A DNA stretch of 64,000 bases from Utricularia gibba. Its lineage: Eukaryota > Streptophyta > Magnoliopsida > Lamiales > Lentibulariaceae. Shown in pieces: positions 1 to 14,790 of this stretch (position 1 is the stretch's first letter; each line of letters begins with the position of its first letter). The translations under genes were made by a program, and so were the position numbers. The notes below the pieces were generated by a model. It saw only the letters and a list, made by a program, of their open reading frames with translations. It ran no database searches and was not told the origin of the DNA. The stretch spans positions 5,208,001 through 5,272,000 of the forward strand of contig CM007991.1 in NCBI GenBank assembly GCA_002189035.1. The letters run 5' to 3'.

Positions 1-69
1 TTTATACTTACAATCACATTATGCTAGTCTATCCTTATCCTAACTGTAAAAATTGTCAATATCCTACTT

Positions 70-190
70 TTTTGCTATAGCATATCTTCTTTTTTGACAC
101 AGGAAATATCTTTTCTTATTAATTACAATTTTTGGCTGCATCATATCTTTTCTAACACAAGAAATATCCTTTCTTCTTAATTCATCATTT
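70..190. repeat. Imperfect ~60-bp tandem repeat
   Basis: Two adjacent units (about 70-131 and 132-190) share the order GC-TAxxxCATATCTT, then ACACAxGAAATATC, then TTCTTxTTAATT. A weaker third start follows near 191. No coding potential is seen and the origin is unknown. Confidence 0.5.
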
Positions 191-479
191 CGGCTACAGC
201 AAACTTGTAATTCCACTTCTGGGCAATAGCATACATGCAATTCCACTGTTGCTTATGTTCTAAAAATATCTTGCAGACTATTAGTTCACCCAACCCAACT
301 CAAATGGACTAGATCCATATAGACTCAATGGAATAGTAGACCCACATTAGCATCAAATTTAAAGGGAAATTGGGTCGATTTAAGTTTAATTTATGCAAAA
401 TTGGAATCCATATGCTTTGGGCTATTTCTACCCTTAATTTAAGTATTTATAGACTATTTTTACTCAAACCTAAGTATAA

Positions 480-660
480 AAATATCAAAATAAAACAGAG
501 CATCAATGCTTATGCACATTTGCTCAACTTTAACATACAAAATTGATGAAAAACAAAAGAAAACAAAAATAAAAGATGTTGGACTCGAATCTAAAACTCC
601 TAAACTTACTAGAAGACTTTGGAAGTCCTCAAAAGCTTGATAATATGGTTTTTATATAGA
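480..660 (-). repeat. Fragment of LTR-like repeat family R
   Basis: The stretch reading TTTAACATACAAAATTGATG and then AAAGATGTTGGACT matches the reverse complement of 20960-21060 and, more weakly, the family R copies at 13450-13540 and 14270-14330. Only the central part of the repeat is present. The strand given is the inferred sense of the LTR, judged from TATA-box orientation in the fuller copies. Confidence 0.5.
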
Positions 661-3180
661 TGGGAAGACCTACTTGGATCCGATTCGACAACAGATTGAC
701 TCATACTCGATCAGATCCAGTTGTCCCATGAGTTGTTAGGGTAACTCTATTTAGTTGTGTATTTTGACACTTCCATGTTATTGGTTGAATACTCAAGTTC
801 CACAATAAAAAAAAAAAATCTTATCCCATGCAATTAATTCAAACTAATAAATTAATTCATACCCAATGATTGTCCCAAAAACCAACATCGATCCTTTAGA
901 TGTCTACTGATTATATTTGGTTTATCATAGCCCCTCTAAACACTCACTCTCCTACCTTGAAACACAAAAAACAAGTGATCATGTTATTGGATTTTTAAAA
1001 CAAGGAGAAATAAACACACATAAAAGTGAAATAATAATAAAAAAAAACATTCACTTCGGAGGAAAAAGAAAATAAAAAACTTTGCATAACATAAGTTCTC
1101 ATATATATATTCTCATTGCTTTACGTATCAAGCTTACGCATCACTCTCAAATGCAAACCAATGTTCTCTTGTTTAATGACCTCTCTCTCAAAGCCTCAAG
1201 TAAAATGTTACCCAACCAAAATCCAACACGATCAAGTATAAGGCATGCTTACATGACATAAGTAGCTCTCTCTTTTTCGTCTCGCACATGTTACTAGCAA
1301 CATGCATCCACACCTCCACATGTTTTCTAACTTTTATGCGCGTGGAACACATCAATTGCACAATCTAGATTAAACTTACATAATCTCCTCTTTGTTTCAA
1401 AAAACTTGTAAAAATTGTTGAGGGGTGGAAAATAAATCTCTTTCTACTATTCCAAAGGAGCACGAGCCAATAAAACCATCCTGCCCGAAAAACTCTAGAA
1501 AAAGAAAGGAAAATCATATTTAATTCCTTTCTCGTATTTCTTCAATTGAGCTAGATTCCACCCGACAAGCCTTGAAGAAGATACAATAAGCTCCACAAGG
1601 TAGATCTTGTCGAGGATGCGGTCGATAGGGTACTCCGTCGTCGAACGACCACTCAATGAGCATAGCACATGTAAGTTGACATAACCTTTTCCCAAGATTA
1701 ACCAACGGGTATTTAACGTCATCCCAACACCTGGTAAGTCATGTGGATGCCAAGTTATCATGTGTCTGAAGCATATCCTTGAAATGAGGAAGTATGTTGA
1801 TACTGGTAGAAAACAATGTAAAAGGATAGAAGATGAAAGTAAGAAAACTGTTTTTTTAATAATCTTTTTTATAGGTATATAAAAAAGAAAGATTAAGAAA
1901 CAAGGGACTTTTGGTCCTTTGACTTTTGATTATTGGGCAAACCTATTATGATATATATTGCTAGTATATATGGTGGATAGAGTATATGGTTGGTAATATA
2001 TTTAGATTCTTTTCATAATTATTGTTAGTAAGATCATATATATAAACATACATTATGATTTATGAGAAACTATCATATACTACTTGTGTTGAATTATTCA
2101 CAACCTATCTTGAAGAGTAGGAGGAGGAGAGGAAGATTTCATCTTTGGTATTCTTTGAGTTGAGTTGAGTCTTTGTTTTTTTTGTTTTTTTCTCAAACAT
2201 CTTCTTGGTGAACTTTTTCGTGTGTATTGAGCAATCGAGAGTAATCTATCTCATTACACATTAAGTGCTCCGAAAAGCTTGAAATACTAAGCAACTGACG
2301 AGAAAGGGTTGCTATGCCGATACTTCTCTACTTTTGATATCTCTGCTTCCTTATGGATCTCTGTTGCATTTCTTGCACTCCACTATACATGAAATCACCT
2401 TAGAAGCTCGAGAAATGTCTTGGATCATGCTCCCCCTCTTGAGTCTAACAAGGCTTTTCCTTTGAAGGCCACTTTGAGTCCCCATAATTTGTTGTTAGTA
2501 GAAATCTGTTCTCTAAAGTAAACACCATCCATTTTCTAATTTTTTAAGATATTGCTCTGGTGTCCTTTTATTTTTAAAAAGCACAAACTATCCAAAAATT
2601 GACTTAAAAGTGACTTTTGTAGAAAGAAGTCCAATGCGATATACTTCATTCTCAAATTCTATTAAGATCGTGTTTTGTATAATTTATGTTTCTTATTTTT
2701 CATTCTCTTAAGTAAGAATTAATGGTTTTGTTGAATACAGTATATTTTTATTTCTGAATAAATAGAAATCAGAAATTGTATTAGAAATCTGAAGTTGATG
2801 ATACTTGTTAAAAATATTTTTTACTTCTTAAATAATATATAATACCATTATTATCTTATAAATTACTCTTTTATGCTATTAATGAGATAAGTGTGTTCAA
2901 TTTTGTATATATTTTTTAACATCTTTTAGGCACGGCTAATACATGGATTTTTCTATATTTTAATAATACAGGGATTTTTCTATATTATACTCCCTCCCCT
3001 GGTCCAAGTTTGATTTTGTGTATTATGATACTATCTGTTTTAGGCACTTAAAATATCATGTAATTTTTTTCACATATTTGGTCCAATAAGTTGGTTACTA
3101 GGGCTCAGTTATCCTGAAACTATTACACTCTAAGTGCGTTTAAATTGTGAATTTCTAGAACCATTACTTTTTCTTGATAA
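661..3180. other. AT-rich intergenic DNA, nothing recognised
   Basis: I see no gene or delimited element here. A minus-strand open frame at 1495-1761 has no recognisable domain and no supporting splice context. The stretch is the distal upstream region of the carboxypeptidase gene. Confidence 0.5.
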
Positions 3181-3185
3181 GTGCA

Positions 3186-3276
3186 TGCAAAAATAAGATT
3201 TTTGTTGGTTGACTGAGTGAAACTGTGCAAAAATAAACTTTGAAAGAAAAAAGGAGTTGGTTGACTGAGTGAACCT
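3186..3276 (+). promoter_or_regulatory. Duplicated promoter block with W-box cores
   Basis: The 18-mer GTTGGTTGACTGAGTGAA occurs perfectly at 3204-3221 and again at 3256-3273. Each copy is preceded by a TGCAAAAATAA-type stretch, so the unit is a ~52-bp tandem duplication. Each copy contains TTGAC, the core of the W-box bound by WRKY factors. The block lies 260-330 bp upstream of the SCPL start codon, a typical proximal-promoter distance. The regulatory role is inferred; only the duplication and motifs are seen. Confidence 0.5.
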
Positions 3277-3499
3277 GGACACATGGGGAGAATCTGACAC
3301 AATCAATTCCATCCTGCCGCGTGCCTGATTCGTTGCCCAAACTTCTTGGCATGCCCTAACATCTAATATATTAGGCAAGGGAAGGGAAAATTGAATTATT
3401 CCAACTCTGAGTAATAATGCGATGCAACGCTCAAAGAGGTTTTTAAGGGAAGGAACGCCTCAATCCCGGGATTCATGCACCCACGCACCCACGTGTATG

Positions 3500-3509
3500 T
3501 ATATATATA
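3500..3509 (+). promoter_or_regulatory. Candidate TATA box of the SCPL gene
   Basis: The run TATATATATA lies only ~23 bp upstream of the ATG at 3532 and ~38 bp upstream of the second in-frame ATG at 3547. If this is the functional TATA box, transcription would start near 3530-3540. The leader would then be almost absent and the second ATG would be the more likely start. It could instead be an AT-rich leader with the real TATA box further upstream. Confidence 0.4.
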
Positions 3510-3531
3510 CACATTATCTATCAATACACAC

Positions 3532-5633
<2,102 letters not shown>

Positions 5634-5717
5634 TGATGACTTCAGGCCGCTGCTTCTGCTTCTTTCGTTCTTTCTTTCTTTTCTCGTGGTTGTGATTATT
5701 CTTTATGATGTGGGGTT

Positions 5718-5747
5718 TCTAGTCTAGTCTAGTCTAGTCTATTCTAT
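5718..5747. repeat. Pentanucleotide microsatellite
   Basis: Four TCTAG units are followed by two TCTAT units, in the 3' flank of the SCPL gene. The rest of 5634-6240 is intergenic and includes short CCCTG (about 5970-5990) and GTGCTAG (about 6093-6120) repetitions, with no other feature seen. Confidence 0.8.
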
Positions 5748-6240
5748 TCTTGTGGTGTGGCTGTTTGGCGTGGGCCTAATGGGCTTCAGACCTGGCTTTC
5801 GTCAAATGCCATTCATTAAGCACGAGGAATCCTTAAAGAAGCTGATAAATGAGGCAGGCGAGGCAACTCACGCGCATCCCTCCAAATAATAACAAATTTT
5901 AGATTAATGATCTCCACAATAAAATCCTAGAAACTGCCCAAATCAACCCCCCTGCCGATTCCAATTGTACCCTGCCCTGCCCTGCCCAGCGCTGTGTGTA
6001 TTAATTAATTAAGATGCTGCTGCTAATTACTCGGATCGTATCGGATCGGATCAAAGATTCAAATCCCCCTCTCGCACACTCCGCCTGCCTGCTGAGTGCT
6101 AGTAGTGCTAGTGGTGCTAGTGCTGATGATTAAATTAATGGAATCCCCATTTCAAACTCCTCTTCTTTTTGAATTTGCGTGCACCCCTTCAAAATTTAAC
6201 AATTAGTCCCAGCCATTCCAGGGCCCCCCTCCATCCATCC

Positions 6241-6833
6241 CATAAAAAGGGAGAAGACGCCTACCCGCAAAGCTGCTGTGTCTTCTTCTCTTCTTGGAAG
6301 GTTTCGGTTTTCGCTCCCCTTCTTGATTTTGGGGTTTTGTTGTTCCTCTGCCTTTCATCTCCGATTTCGGACTCTTTCCAAAATTGTCTCGGATCGGAGA
6401 CCGGATTGCTGATTCTGTATGGAAAATCGAGTTTTCGGACGCCTCCACCCCAAAAAGTCATTCGTGATTCAGTTTTAATTATTTTTTACATTCTCCGTAT
6501 ATTCCTAGTTTTCGGGCATCTCTTCAGGCTTGGCTCTTCCTGGATTTGTATTTTGTGGTAGCGTCTGTTTCAAGAGCTGGTGTGCTGGATGGAACAGCTC
6601 TGTCAAGTGGGGTTTGAGATTTGCCGATGTTCAATAAGGGATGCTATCACTTGTTTTTGTAACGGCATCTCTTGTGTTTTCCACTGATTTTTCTCTGGTC
6701 CCCTCCGCCACATTCCGCAGCTCCGTCTGTGGGGTTTTTGGCCTAAACCTCGATAACCTTTAAGATTTCTTTTTGTGATTCAGTTAGAGGGTTTTCATTG
6801 TTCCAAGGAAGGGAAAAACCCTTGAATTAGAAT
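6241..6833 (+). promoter_or_regulatory. Probable core promoter and 5' leader of the myosin gene
   Basis: CATAAAAAGG at 6241 is a TATA-like element, followed ~30 bp later by pyrimidine-rich sequence (TCTTCTTCTCTTCTTGG) typical of plant leaders. A leader of ~560 nt would result. TGTGATTCAG ending at 6783 resembles a 3' splice site, so a leader intron is possible, but its donor is not clear. The open frame through 6169-6561 starts without ATG, and I take it as leader rather than protein. Confidence 0.4.
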
Positions 6834-9800
6834 ATGTCTAGGAGCAAGGTTATGCCTTCGCCTTCTCTTCACTCAATCAAATCGTTAACTGTGGATTTTA
6901 GGCCCGGTGGTGATAGGATGATGCTTTCTGATGAGGTATCTGAAAATGTTGATGCTTTAGCGGATGAGGCTAACAGAAGAGTGGATGGTTCAGATAATGA
7001 TGAATCCCCCTATTCTAGCGTAGATGCATCAGTTAAAGATGATTCTTCTGTCGGTGATGATGCTACCACACCAGTGCAGCCTGTTAAACGGCAACATGCC
7101 GATTTGAAATGGAGTGACACAGCAACTCCTTACTCATCAAAAAAGGTATGGTGTGGGATATATAGTTTGTATGTGCCGTGTAATCTAAACTTTTGAAACA
7201 CATTTCACACAAAGAAACTCAAGTTATTACGTCTCTACTCTCGTTTTTCCTGTTATATTCAGAATTTGTTCTTTTTCGTTTGATTACTTGAAAACTGTGT
7301 TTGTCAGAAGTCCCAGTCATGGTTTCTACTTCCGGATGGCAATTGGCAGCTGGCAACTATTCTAAACACTTCAGCCAATGAATCACTTATATCACTGGCC
7401 GAGGGAAAGGTAAGCATGACTAGATTAATAATTCCCAGTCTCTAATTGCAGTTGTCTCTCATCATTTTGGTTATCTAGGTTTTGAAAGTGACTGCAGAGA
7501 TGCTGGTGCCAGCAAATCCCGACATACTTGATGGTGTAGATGACCTAATGCAATTAAGTTATTTGAATGAACCTTCAGTATTGTATAATCTCCAGTACAG
7601 ATACGACCACGACATAATTTATGTAAGAGATAATCTTCATATTTTTCGTCTCTTCCTGCTCCCCTTATTTTTTTTTCATTTCTAATGCTCTCTGTTCTTG
7701 TCCCAGACCAAAGCAGGACCAGTTTTGGTGGCTATTAATCCCTTTAAAAAAGTTCCTTTGTATGGAGATGATTACATCAAAGCTTACAAAAGTAAATCAA
7801 GAGAAGGTCCACATGTATATGCCATTACTGATACAGCTTTGCGTGAAATGATCCGAGGTTATTTTAACATATTTACACTAATAAACTTTAGTATCAGCGA
7901 CTTCTTAATTGAGGGGAAGTTATATAATTTAATCATGATTACTTTTTTTTGCAGATGAGGTGAACCAATCTATAATTATAAGGTGGGACATACGCTTCTT
8001 GAAATTTAGTTGTACAGTTGCCATTATTTTCTTTGACATGCTATCTTTTATCAGTTTTTTTCTGTTGTAATGATTTTGCATGAGTTATTTTTATTTTTGG
8101 TGCTAAGCATTCATTATCCTTGTACCAGTGGAGAAAGTGGAGCTGGAAAAACTGAGACTGCTAAGATAGCGATGCAGTATCTGGCTGCTTTAGGAGGTGG
8201 TAGTGGGATAGAGTATGAGATATTGAAGACAAATCCTATTCTGGAAGCCTTTGGAAATGCCAAGACCCTGAGAAATAAGAACTCAAGTCGATTTGTGAGT
8301 ATCTTTGTTCCTTGATTAAGAAGCACCTGAGGTCAGGCTACTTTTCATGCAACTAATAGAAGGTAATTGCAGGGAAAACTGATTGAAATTCATTTCAGTG
8401 AGACAGGAAAGATATCAGGAGCCAAAATCCAAACATGTAAGTCTTCACTGTGAACTTGTTTCTATCATAAAAAGATTATAATCTGTTAAAAGACTTTTTC
8501 CCAATATTATCTGATCTTTTTTTTTTTCCTGTCCGTTTTATCATTGATGCGACTTTTCTCTCCATGCAGTTTTACTAGAGAAGGTACTATCGGCTTTAGT
8601 TGTTTTTTCTTTTCTTGCTTTCAATACAAGCAGCAATAAAAAGCTCAGACAAGCCTTTTTTTTTCTTTTCTCCACAGTCCAGGGTTGTACAATGTTCTGC
8701 AAGGGAAAGATCGTATCATATATTTTATCAACTTTGTGCTGGTGCACCACGTAATCTCAGAGGTTCCATTCCATGCTTATCTTCCTCCATCTCCTTCTCT
8801 CAAAATATGTTCTTTTGCTTTATTACATTTTGGTTTTGGCAGAAAAGCTGAATTTGAAGAATGTGGATGAGTACAATTATTTGAGACACAGTGGTTGTTA
8901 TAAAATCTCTGGAGTTGATGATGCTGATCAGTTTTATATTGTAATGGTATTCTTCACTCTTATCTGAAACCGTCAATGGCTTCTTCATCTTGCCTTCTGA
9001 ACTCTCATTGATTTAGAAAATCTATTTTCCAGGATGCTCTCGATATTGTTCATATCGAGAAGCAAGATCAAGATAGTGTATTTGCAATGTTAGCTGCAGT
9101 TCTATGGTTGGGAAATGTCTCATTTGCTGAGATTGATTCTGAAAATCACGTTGAGCCTGTGGTAGATGAAGGTAAGGATGTCTTGGATGCACTTGGATGT
9201 TGCTGCCTTTATTTATTTATTTGTTGGGTGATAGCAGAGTAGGAAATTACATGTAATGCTTTCTCGCATATCAGCCAACTCCAGCTCAATTCATGGCATT
9301 CCATGACCCTAGAAGATCTCTTGTCCTATAATTATCCTTAGAGTATAATTTCAGATTTGTTCGTTTTGAATGTAAATCTTGGTGGATACATATTATATGA
9401 AGGTATTATCATAAAGTTCGGAATGATGTTTCACTTTATGCTGTGCCACCATTTTCAGCTCTTACTAGTGTTGCTGCCTTGATTGGTTGCAATCTTGAGG
9501 CGCTGAAGCTGACACTGTCCACTCGAAAAATGAGAGTTGGAAAAAGGAAGGATACAATTGTCCAGAAGCTTACCTTAGCCCAGGTTAGAGATTTACATAT
9601 TGAGCTCTCATTTTATATTATGCTGCTGATGATGGAATGCCATCTGTTGCATCTCAGGCCATCGATTCAAGAGATGCATTGGCAAAATCAATATATTCTT
9701 CCTTGTTTGACTGGCTTGTGGAACAAATTAATAAGTCATTAGGTGTTGGGAAAAGGCGCACCGGGAGATCCATCAGTATTCTTGATATTTATGGCTTTGA

Positions 9801-12645
9801 GTCATTTGAGGTGGCCTATTTCTATGCGTTATTGACTGTTTCTTGATTTGATCATTGTTATTCATATGCATTTCTTATTTTTCTCTAGAGTAACAGTTTT
9901 GAGCAGTTTTGTATCAACTATGCCAATGAAAGACTACAGCAACATTTCAACCGTCATTTGTTCAAATTGGAGCAAGAGGTGAATTGATCTTCTATAATGG
10001 TCTGAAAATCTTGAAACTTTCGTGTTATACTACATTACATGTATGCATATGCAATCTTGTTGATGCATGTAGGTGTTCGCAGAAATGAAAGCTTTGTATA
10101 TGGTTCAGTAGCTATGGGTTTAATTGAATATATTTTTTTCAGGAATACTTGCAAGATGGCATTGACTGGGCAAGAGTTGATTTTGAGGACAATCAAAACT
10201 GTCTCAGTCTCTTTGAAAAGGTATGAGATGGTAGGTGTTAACTTATTGAACAACTTAAATATTATTTAATTTTTCTCATTGTCTTTTTTTCTCTTTGTAG
10301 AAACCGTTGGGTTTGCTATCCTTGTTAGATGAGGAGTCAACCTTTCCAAATGGTACAGATATGAGCTTTGCCAATAAGCTCCGGCAGCATCTAAGTTCTA
10401 ATTCTTGTTTTCGAGGAGAGAGAGAAAAAGCTTTCACTGTTTCTCATTATGCTGGAGAGGTGTGGATTTCCTATTTAGTGTTCTTCTCTTCCAATATTAT
10501 GCTTGCCCTTATACTTTGTGCTATAGCATCAATGTGGTTCATTTTTTATTTTCTATTTATAATATCAGGTTACCTATGACACATCAAGTTTTCTAGAAAA
10601 AAATCGGGACTTGCTCCATTTGGACTCCATCGAACTCCTTTCTTCCTGCACGTGCCCCCTCCCACAGGCTTTTGCATCTGCTATGCGTACACAGTCGGAG
10701 AAGCCTGTGGTAGGTCCATTGCATAAGTCTGGTGGAGCAGACTCACAAAAGTTAAGTGTGGCAACTAAATTCAAGGTAAAATATTTCACTTTGACAGAGC
10801 AAATTTGTACGTTTCAAATGCTGCATTTCTCATTCGCTAATTTTTTTTTTTTTTGCTATGATTTTTTTGTCTAAGGGCCAACTGTTTCAACTAATGAAGC
10901 GTCTCGAGAATACCACACCGCACTTCATTCGCTGCATTAAGCCCAATAACTTCCAGTCCCCAGGTAGTTACGATCAAGGACTTGTTCTGCAACAGCTCCG
11001 TTGTTGTGGAGTTTTGGAAGTTGTTCGGATATCAAGATCTGGATTTCCGACCAGAATGTCTCACCAAAAGTTTGCCCGAAGGTAAACTATTAGAAATACA
11101 AATTAGGAAGTTGCATGTGTATATCTAGATTTGGCCAACGGTAATTTGAGTGATTTCATCAGGTATGGTTTTCTTCTGGAGCATGCTGCATCTCAGGATC
11201 CCTCAGTGTCTCAGTGGCAATTCTGCATCAGTTCCATATTCTACCAGAGATGTATCAAGTTGGATACACGAAGCTCTTTTTTCGTACTGGACAAGTATTT
11301 CCTACTCTTTTATCTTCATGTGATCGTGTCTCATCTCATTATATCACTGAGATTTGTTAATCGGGTTATGAGTTGTTGTAGATTGGTGTGCTTGAAGACA
11401 CAAGAAATCGCACTCTACATGGCATTTTGCGTGTTCAAAGCTGCTTTAGAGGGCATCAGGCCAGATGTAAGCTAAGGAAATTGAAGGAGGATGTGGCTAA
11501 TCTCCAGTCTTGTATGTTTCCATTTATTGTCACGTGCTATTTTGCCTTGTCTTTATCGGCATTTTCATTCCATAACTTCTGAACCTCCTGATGCAGTCAT
11601 TCGTGCTGAAAAAACTAGGAAAGAGTTCTGCATCTTGTTGCAAAGGCATAGAGCAGCTATATCTATTCAGAAACGAGCCAAAGCCAGGGTTGCTCGAAAC
11701 AAGCTCAAAAGATTAAGTCGTGCATCAACAATAATACAGTCAGGTAGATGTTCCAGAGTAAATATTGTGCAAAAAAAGGAAGCGTTTCATGTTTATGTTT
11801 TTCAGACGTGGTTTAATAGTGCCTTTTCGTTTTATTCTGTAGTTATTCGTGGCTGGTTGGTAAGACGATGTTCTGGAGACATTGGTTTGCTGCAATTTGC
11901 GGGAGGAAAGGTAATGCGGACGTTTATTTGCGACATTTCATCAAGACTCTTGCAGAGACATTAGGGCTGTCTCTTGTGGAATCAGGTGAAGGATCATGAA
12001 GAAGTGCTGGTGAAGTCATCTTTTCTTGCTGAACTTCAGCGCCGTGTTCTCAGAGCGGAAGCTTCCACGAGAGAGAAGGAAGAGGAGAATGACATCCTAC
12101 ACCAGCGTCTACAGCAGTACGAGAACCGGTGGTCAGAGTACGAGCTGAAGATGAGGTCTATGGAAGAGGTGTGGCAAAAGCAAATGAGATCACTTCAATC
12201 CAGCCTCTCCATTGCAAAAAGGAGCCTCGCCTTTGACGATTCACGAAGGAACTCGGATGCATCAGTCAACGGAAACGAAGAAAGCTGGGAAACGGGCAGC
12301 AACCACAGAACTCAAGACAGCAATGGAGGAAGGTCAACCAGTGCGGGCCTTAGTGTGATCAGTCGGTTGGCGCAAGAGTTCGAGCAAAGGAGCCAGGTAT
12401 TTGGAGATGATGCCAAGTTCTTGGTGGAAGTGAAGTCGGGTCAGGTGGAGGGAAGTTTGGATCCAGACATGGAGCTCCGGAGGTTGAAACAGATGTTCGA
12501 GGCGTGGAAGAGAGATTACGGCACTAGATTAAGGGAGACAAAATCGATCCTCAACAAGATTGGGAGCGACACGAGCTCTGGCGAGAAGGCAAGGAAGAAA
12601 TGGTGGGGGAGGAGGAACAGCAACATTGGAAGCAACTTGTTCTGA
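6834..12645 (+). CDS. Class VIII myosin heavy chain, with a one-base frameshift
   Basis: Exons: 6834-7145, 7308-7409, 7479-7622, 7707-7857, 7955-7982, 8129-8294, 8373-8436, 8570-8583, 8678-8762, 8843-8946, 9033-9171, 9459-9583, 9658-9810, 9889-9978, 10143-10220, 10301-10459, 10569-10775, 10876-11081, 11163-11294, 11382-11511, 11597-11743, 11843-11910, 11986-12645. All introns are GT-AG. Allowing one missing base the protein is ~1154 aa, usual for this class. Order: N-terminal extension (1-104), motor head with P-loop GESGAGKT (247-254), switch I NKNSSRFG (295-302) and switch II DIYGFE (521-526), four IQ motifs (Gln839, 862, 888, 911) that bind calmodulin-like light chains, a coiled coil (~950-1016) and a basic tail ending in a KKWWGR motif near the C-terminus. 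Class VIII myosins are actin motors of plasmodesmata, plasma membrane and endosomes. Anomaly: near 11199-11203 (CAGGATCCCTC) the frame slips by one base after residue 788. Exon 19 then has 132 nt where 133 are needed for the next phase-0 exon. If real, the product stops in the converter region and lacks neck and tail. Confidence 0.92.
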
Positions 12646-12894
12646 TTGCTGGGTTTCTGTTTCTGCTTGCCGCGTGTTTAGGTTTTTTTTTTCTTTTAAA
12701 CGAGCGTGTTGCGTTTTTTTCCAGCCCGGCCCCCTCTGGGCAGTTGTCTAAAGCGCTGGTCTGGTCTGGTCGACGTGCATGAAGACGGCTGGAGCCTTGC
12801 CTTGATTATTTGGGGGGACTCTCGTCGGTTTCTTAAAATGGTTTTCACGATTTACAATTTTTTCATGTCTATCAAGGGTGAAGTTTGATGATAA

Positions 12895-13635
12895 CTTTCT
12901 AGTACACATAAAATATTGAAATTGTTATTGGAATTTTTTTTAGAATAATGATTCAAAAATATTGAAAATAAAACAAAAATTGGATTTTAAAATAATATAA
13001 AAAGTTCATTTGGATCTATGATTTACTTTACTCAAAACTCATTCATATTTGTATATGTAAATTTTGAGAAATAACCTACTTAAGCAAGTGTTACGGGTGT
13101 TATTCTAAAATAATGTTACTTGATAACTGTTATAGCACAGTGTAACTAGAGCTATTTAAACTTCTGTTAACCTATGTTCTCTTCACACTCCAGTATAATC
13201 CCTACAACTCTCATTTCGTAGACAAATTAAATAGAATATACTTTACCAATAATGTCTGATTGAGCCCCTTCTCCTTAAATGTTTGAGACTAGTATAAGAT
13301 TCTTCCACACTTACTTAAGGTTATGTACTACTAAAGAGTACATTGATAAAGAAAAGTTGTTAAAAGTAGAATTAAACTTCAAATTAAATATTGAAAAAGA
13401 AAGTAAAACAATTACACGTGCAAGATTTGCGCAAACAAAGATTCACCGCAAATTCTTAACCGCAAGCACCTACATGTGTATACTTGACTCTAACATGAAA
13501 ATAAACACAAAAATAGTGAAAAGTACCAAAGAAAAATAGTCCAAAGATGTACCTAATGATTGAAATAGTAGGATATTTATAGGAAATCAAATTCAAATTT
13601 TTGTATTGAGTTTATATGATGGGCTTGAATTTGCA
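12895..13635 (-). repeat. Family R repeat, copy A
   Basis: This is the first of a head-to-tail series starting ~250 bp after the myosin stop codon (12646-12894 is its presumed 3' UTR). It shares with copies B-D an ordered set of blocks: TTGTTATTxGAATTTT, then GTGTTATTCTAAAATA, then GATGTCxGA, then GTGAAAAACAGAAT-like, then GACTCTAA. TATTTATA at 13574-13581 is TATAAATA on the minus strand. In minus sense the end of the repeat (AATTCC-TGG-ATACGATCTTATTTTA in better copies) looks like the 3' end of a plant LTR. Family R is therefore inferred to be LTR sequence in minus orientation. Confidence 0.6.
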
Positions 13636-14790
13636 AGTGTATAGAAACCGTCAAAGTAGTAAAATAAGATCGTATCCACAAGGAATTGTTATTAGAATTT
13701 TCTTTTCAAACAAAGACTTAAAAAGACTGGAAACAAAAGAAAGATTTGGTTTTAAAAACAATAAGAAAAGTGATCTTGGATCTAAGATCCACTTTGGTCA
13801 AAACTCATCCTTACGTGTGTGCAAACCTTGAAGATTGACCTCCCTGCGCAAGCTTTGGGGGTGTTATTCTAAAATAGTGATACTCAGTAACCGTTATAGC
13901 ACCGTCCCTTGCTTTGTGGGATTATGTAATCAACCATGCCACCAGAGTCATTTCACCTCTTGTGATAATTCATGTCTTCCCCATACCTAAATCTAACCCT
14001 TACACCTCACACCTCGCAGACAGATTAAATAGAATGTGTCTTACCAACGATGTCCGACTAAACCCTTCTCCTTAGGTGCTTGAGGCCAACCTTTGATTCT
14101 CCCATACTCCCTTAGGGTTATATGGTACTAAAGATCATGTTGGTAAAGAAAACGATGTGAAAAACAGAATCAAACCTCAAATTAAATGTTGAAAAACATA
14201 GTAAGACAGTCACACGCAAGACTTGTGCAAGCAAGGCTTCAACGCAGATCTTCAGCCACAACTACTCACACGTGCATGATCGACTCTAAACAACAAAAGT
14301 TGATGAAAAACGAAAGGAAAAACATTCAAAACATCCTAAACTTGACTCTAAACCCTAAATTGGCTCTCTGATCGTCCACTCTTCAATCTTCAGGTTTGGA
14401 TCTTTATATAATGGTGGGAATTTTTTGGCCTTTCTTGATGGGCTCATATCAAATCTCCCATACGGATCTTCCAACATTTGATACGGATTTTCTAGGATAA
14501 GACTAAATTTTCTAAGATAAGATGTGAATCTTATCTTATTCGAGAATCTTTGACCGGGTCTTCATCCGAATAGACCAAATCCTTGCCTCCATCAAAGTCA
14601 ACTCGAAAATCCTCCAAATTATGCCACAATTGTCCTGAAAATCACAAAACACATTTTTCCTCCAAAAAGATCACAATGAAAGATATAAAATTCTTCTAAA
14701 AACATAGGGAAAGTGAGACAAAAAAGATGCAAACCCCATCTAAGTGAGTTTCAAAAGGCATAAATATAAGTGACACAAAATCACTTATTA
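13636..14790 (-). repeat. Family R repeat, copy B (fullest copy)
   Basis: It runs from GTAAAATAAGATCGTATCC (about 13659) to AAAATCACTTATTAG (about 14780). The conserved minus-strand TATA (TATATAA, 14404-14411) and all blocks of copy A are present, plus a tail containing TCCAAAAAGATCA. It is directly abutted by copy C. Confidence 0.65.

Noticed and set aside
1495-1761. Minus-strand 88-aa open frame
   Set aside because: No recognisable domain, no splice context, and an overlapping frame of similar size on the same strand; likely chance.
6169-6561. 130-aa plus-strand frame upstream of the myosin gene
   Set aside because: It begins at TTG, spans the TATA-like element and leader, and resembles no protein.
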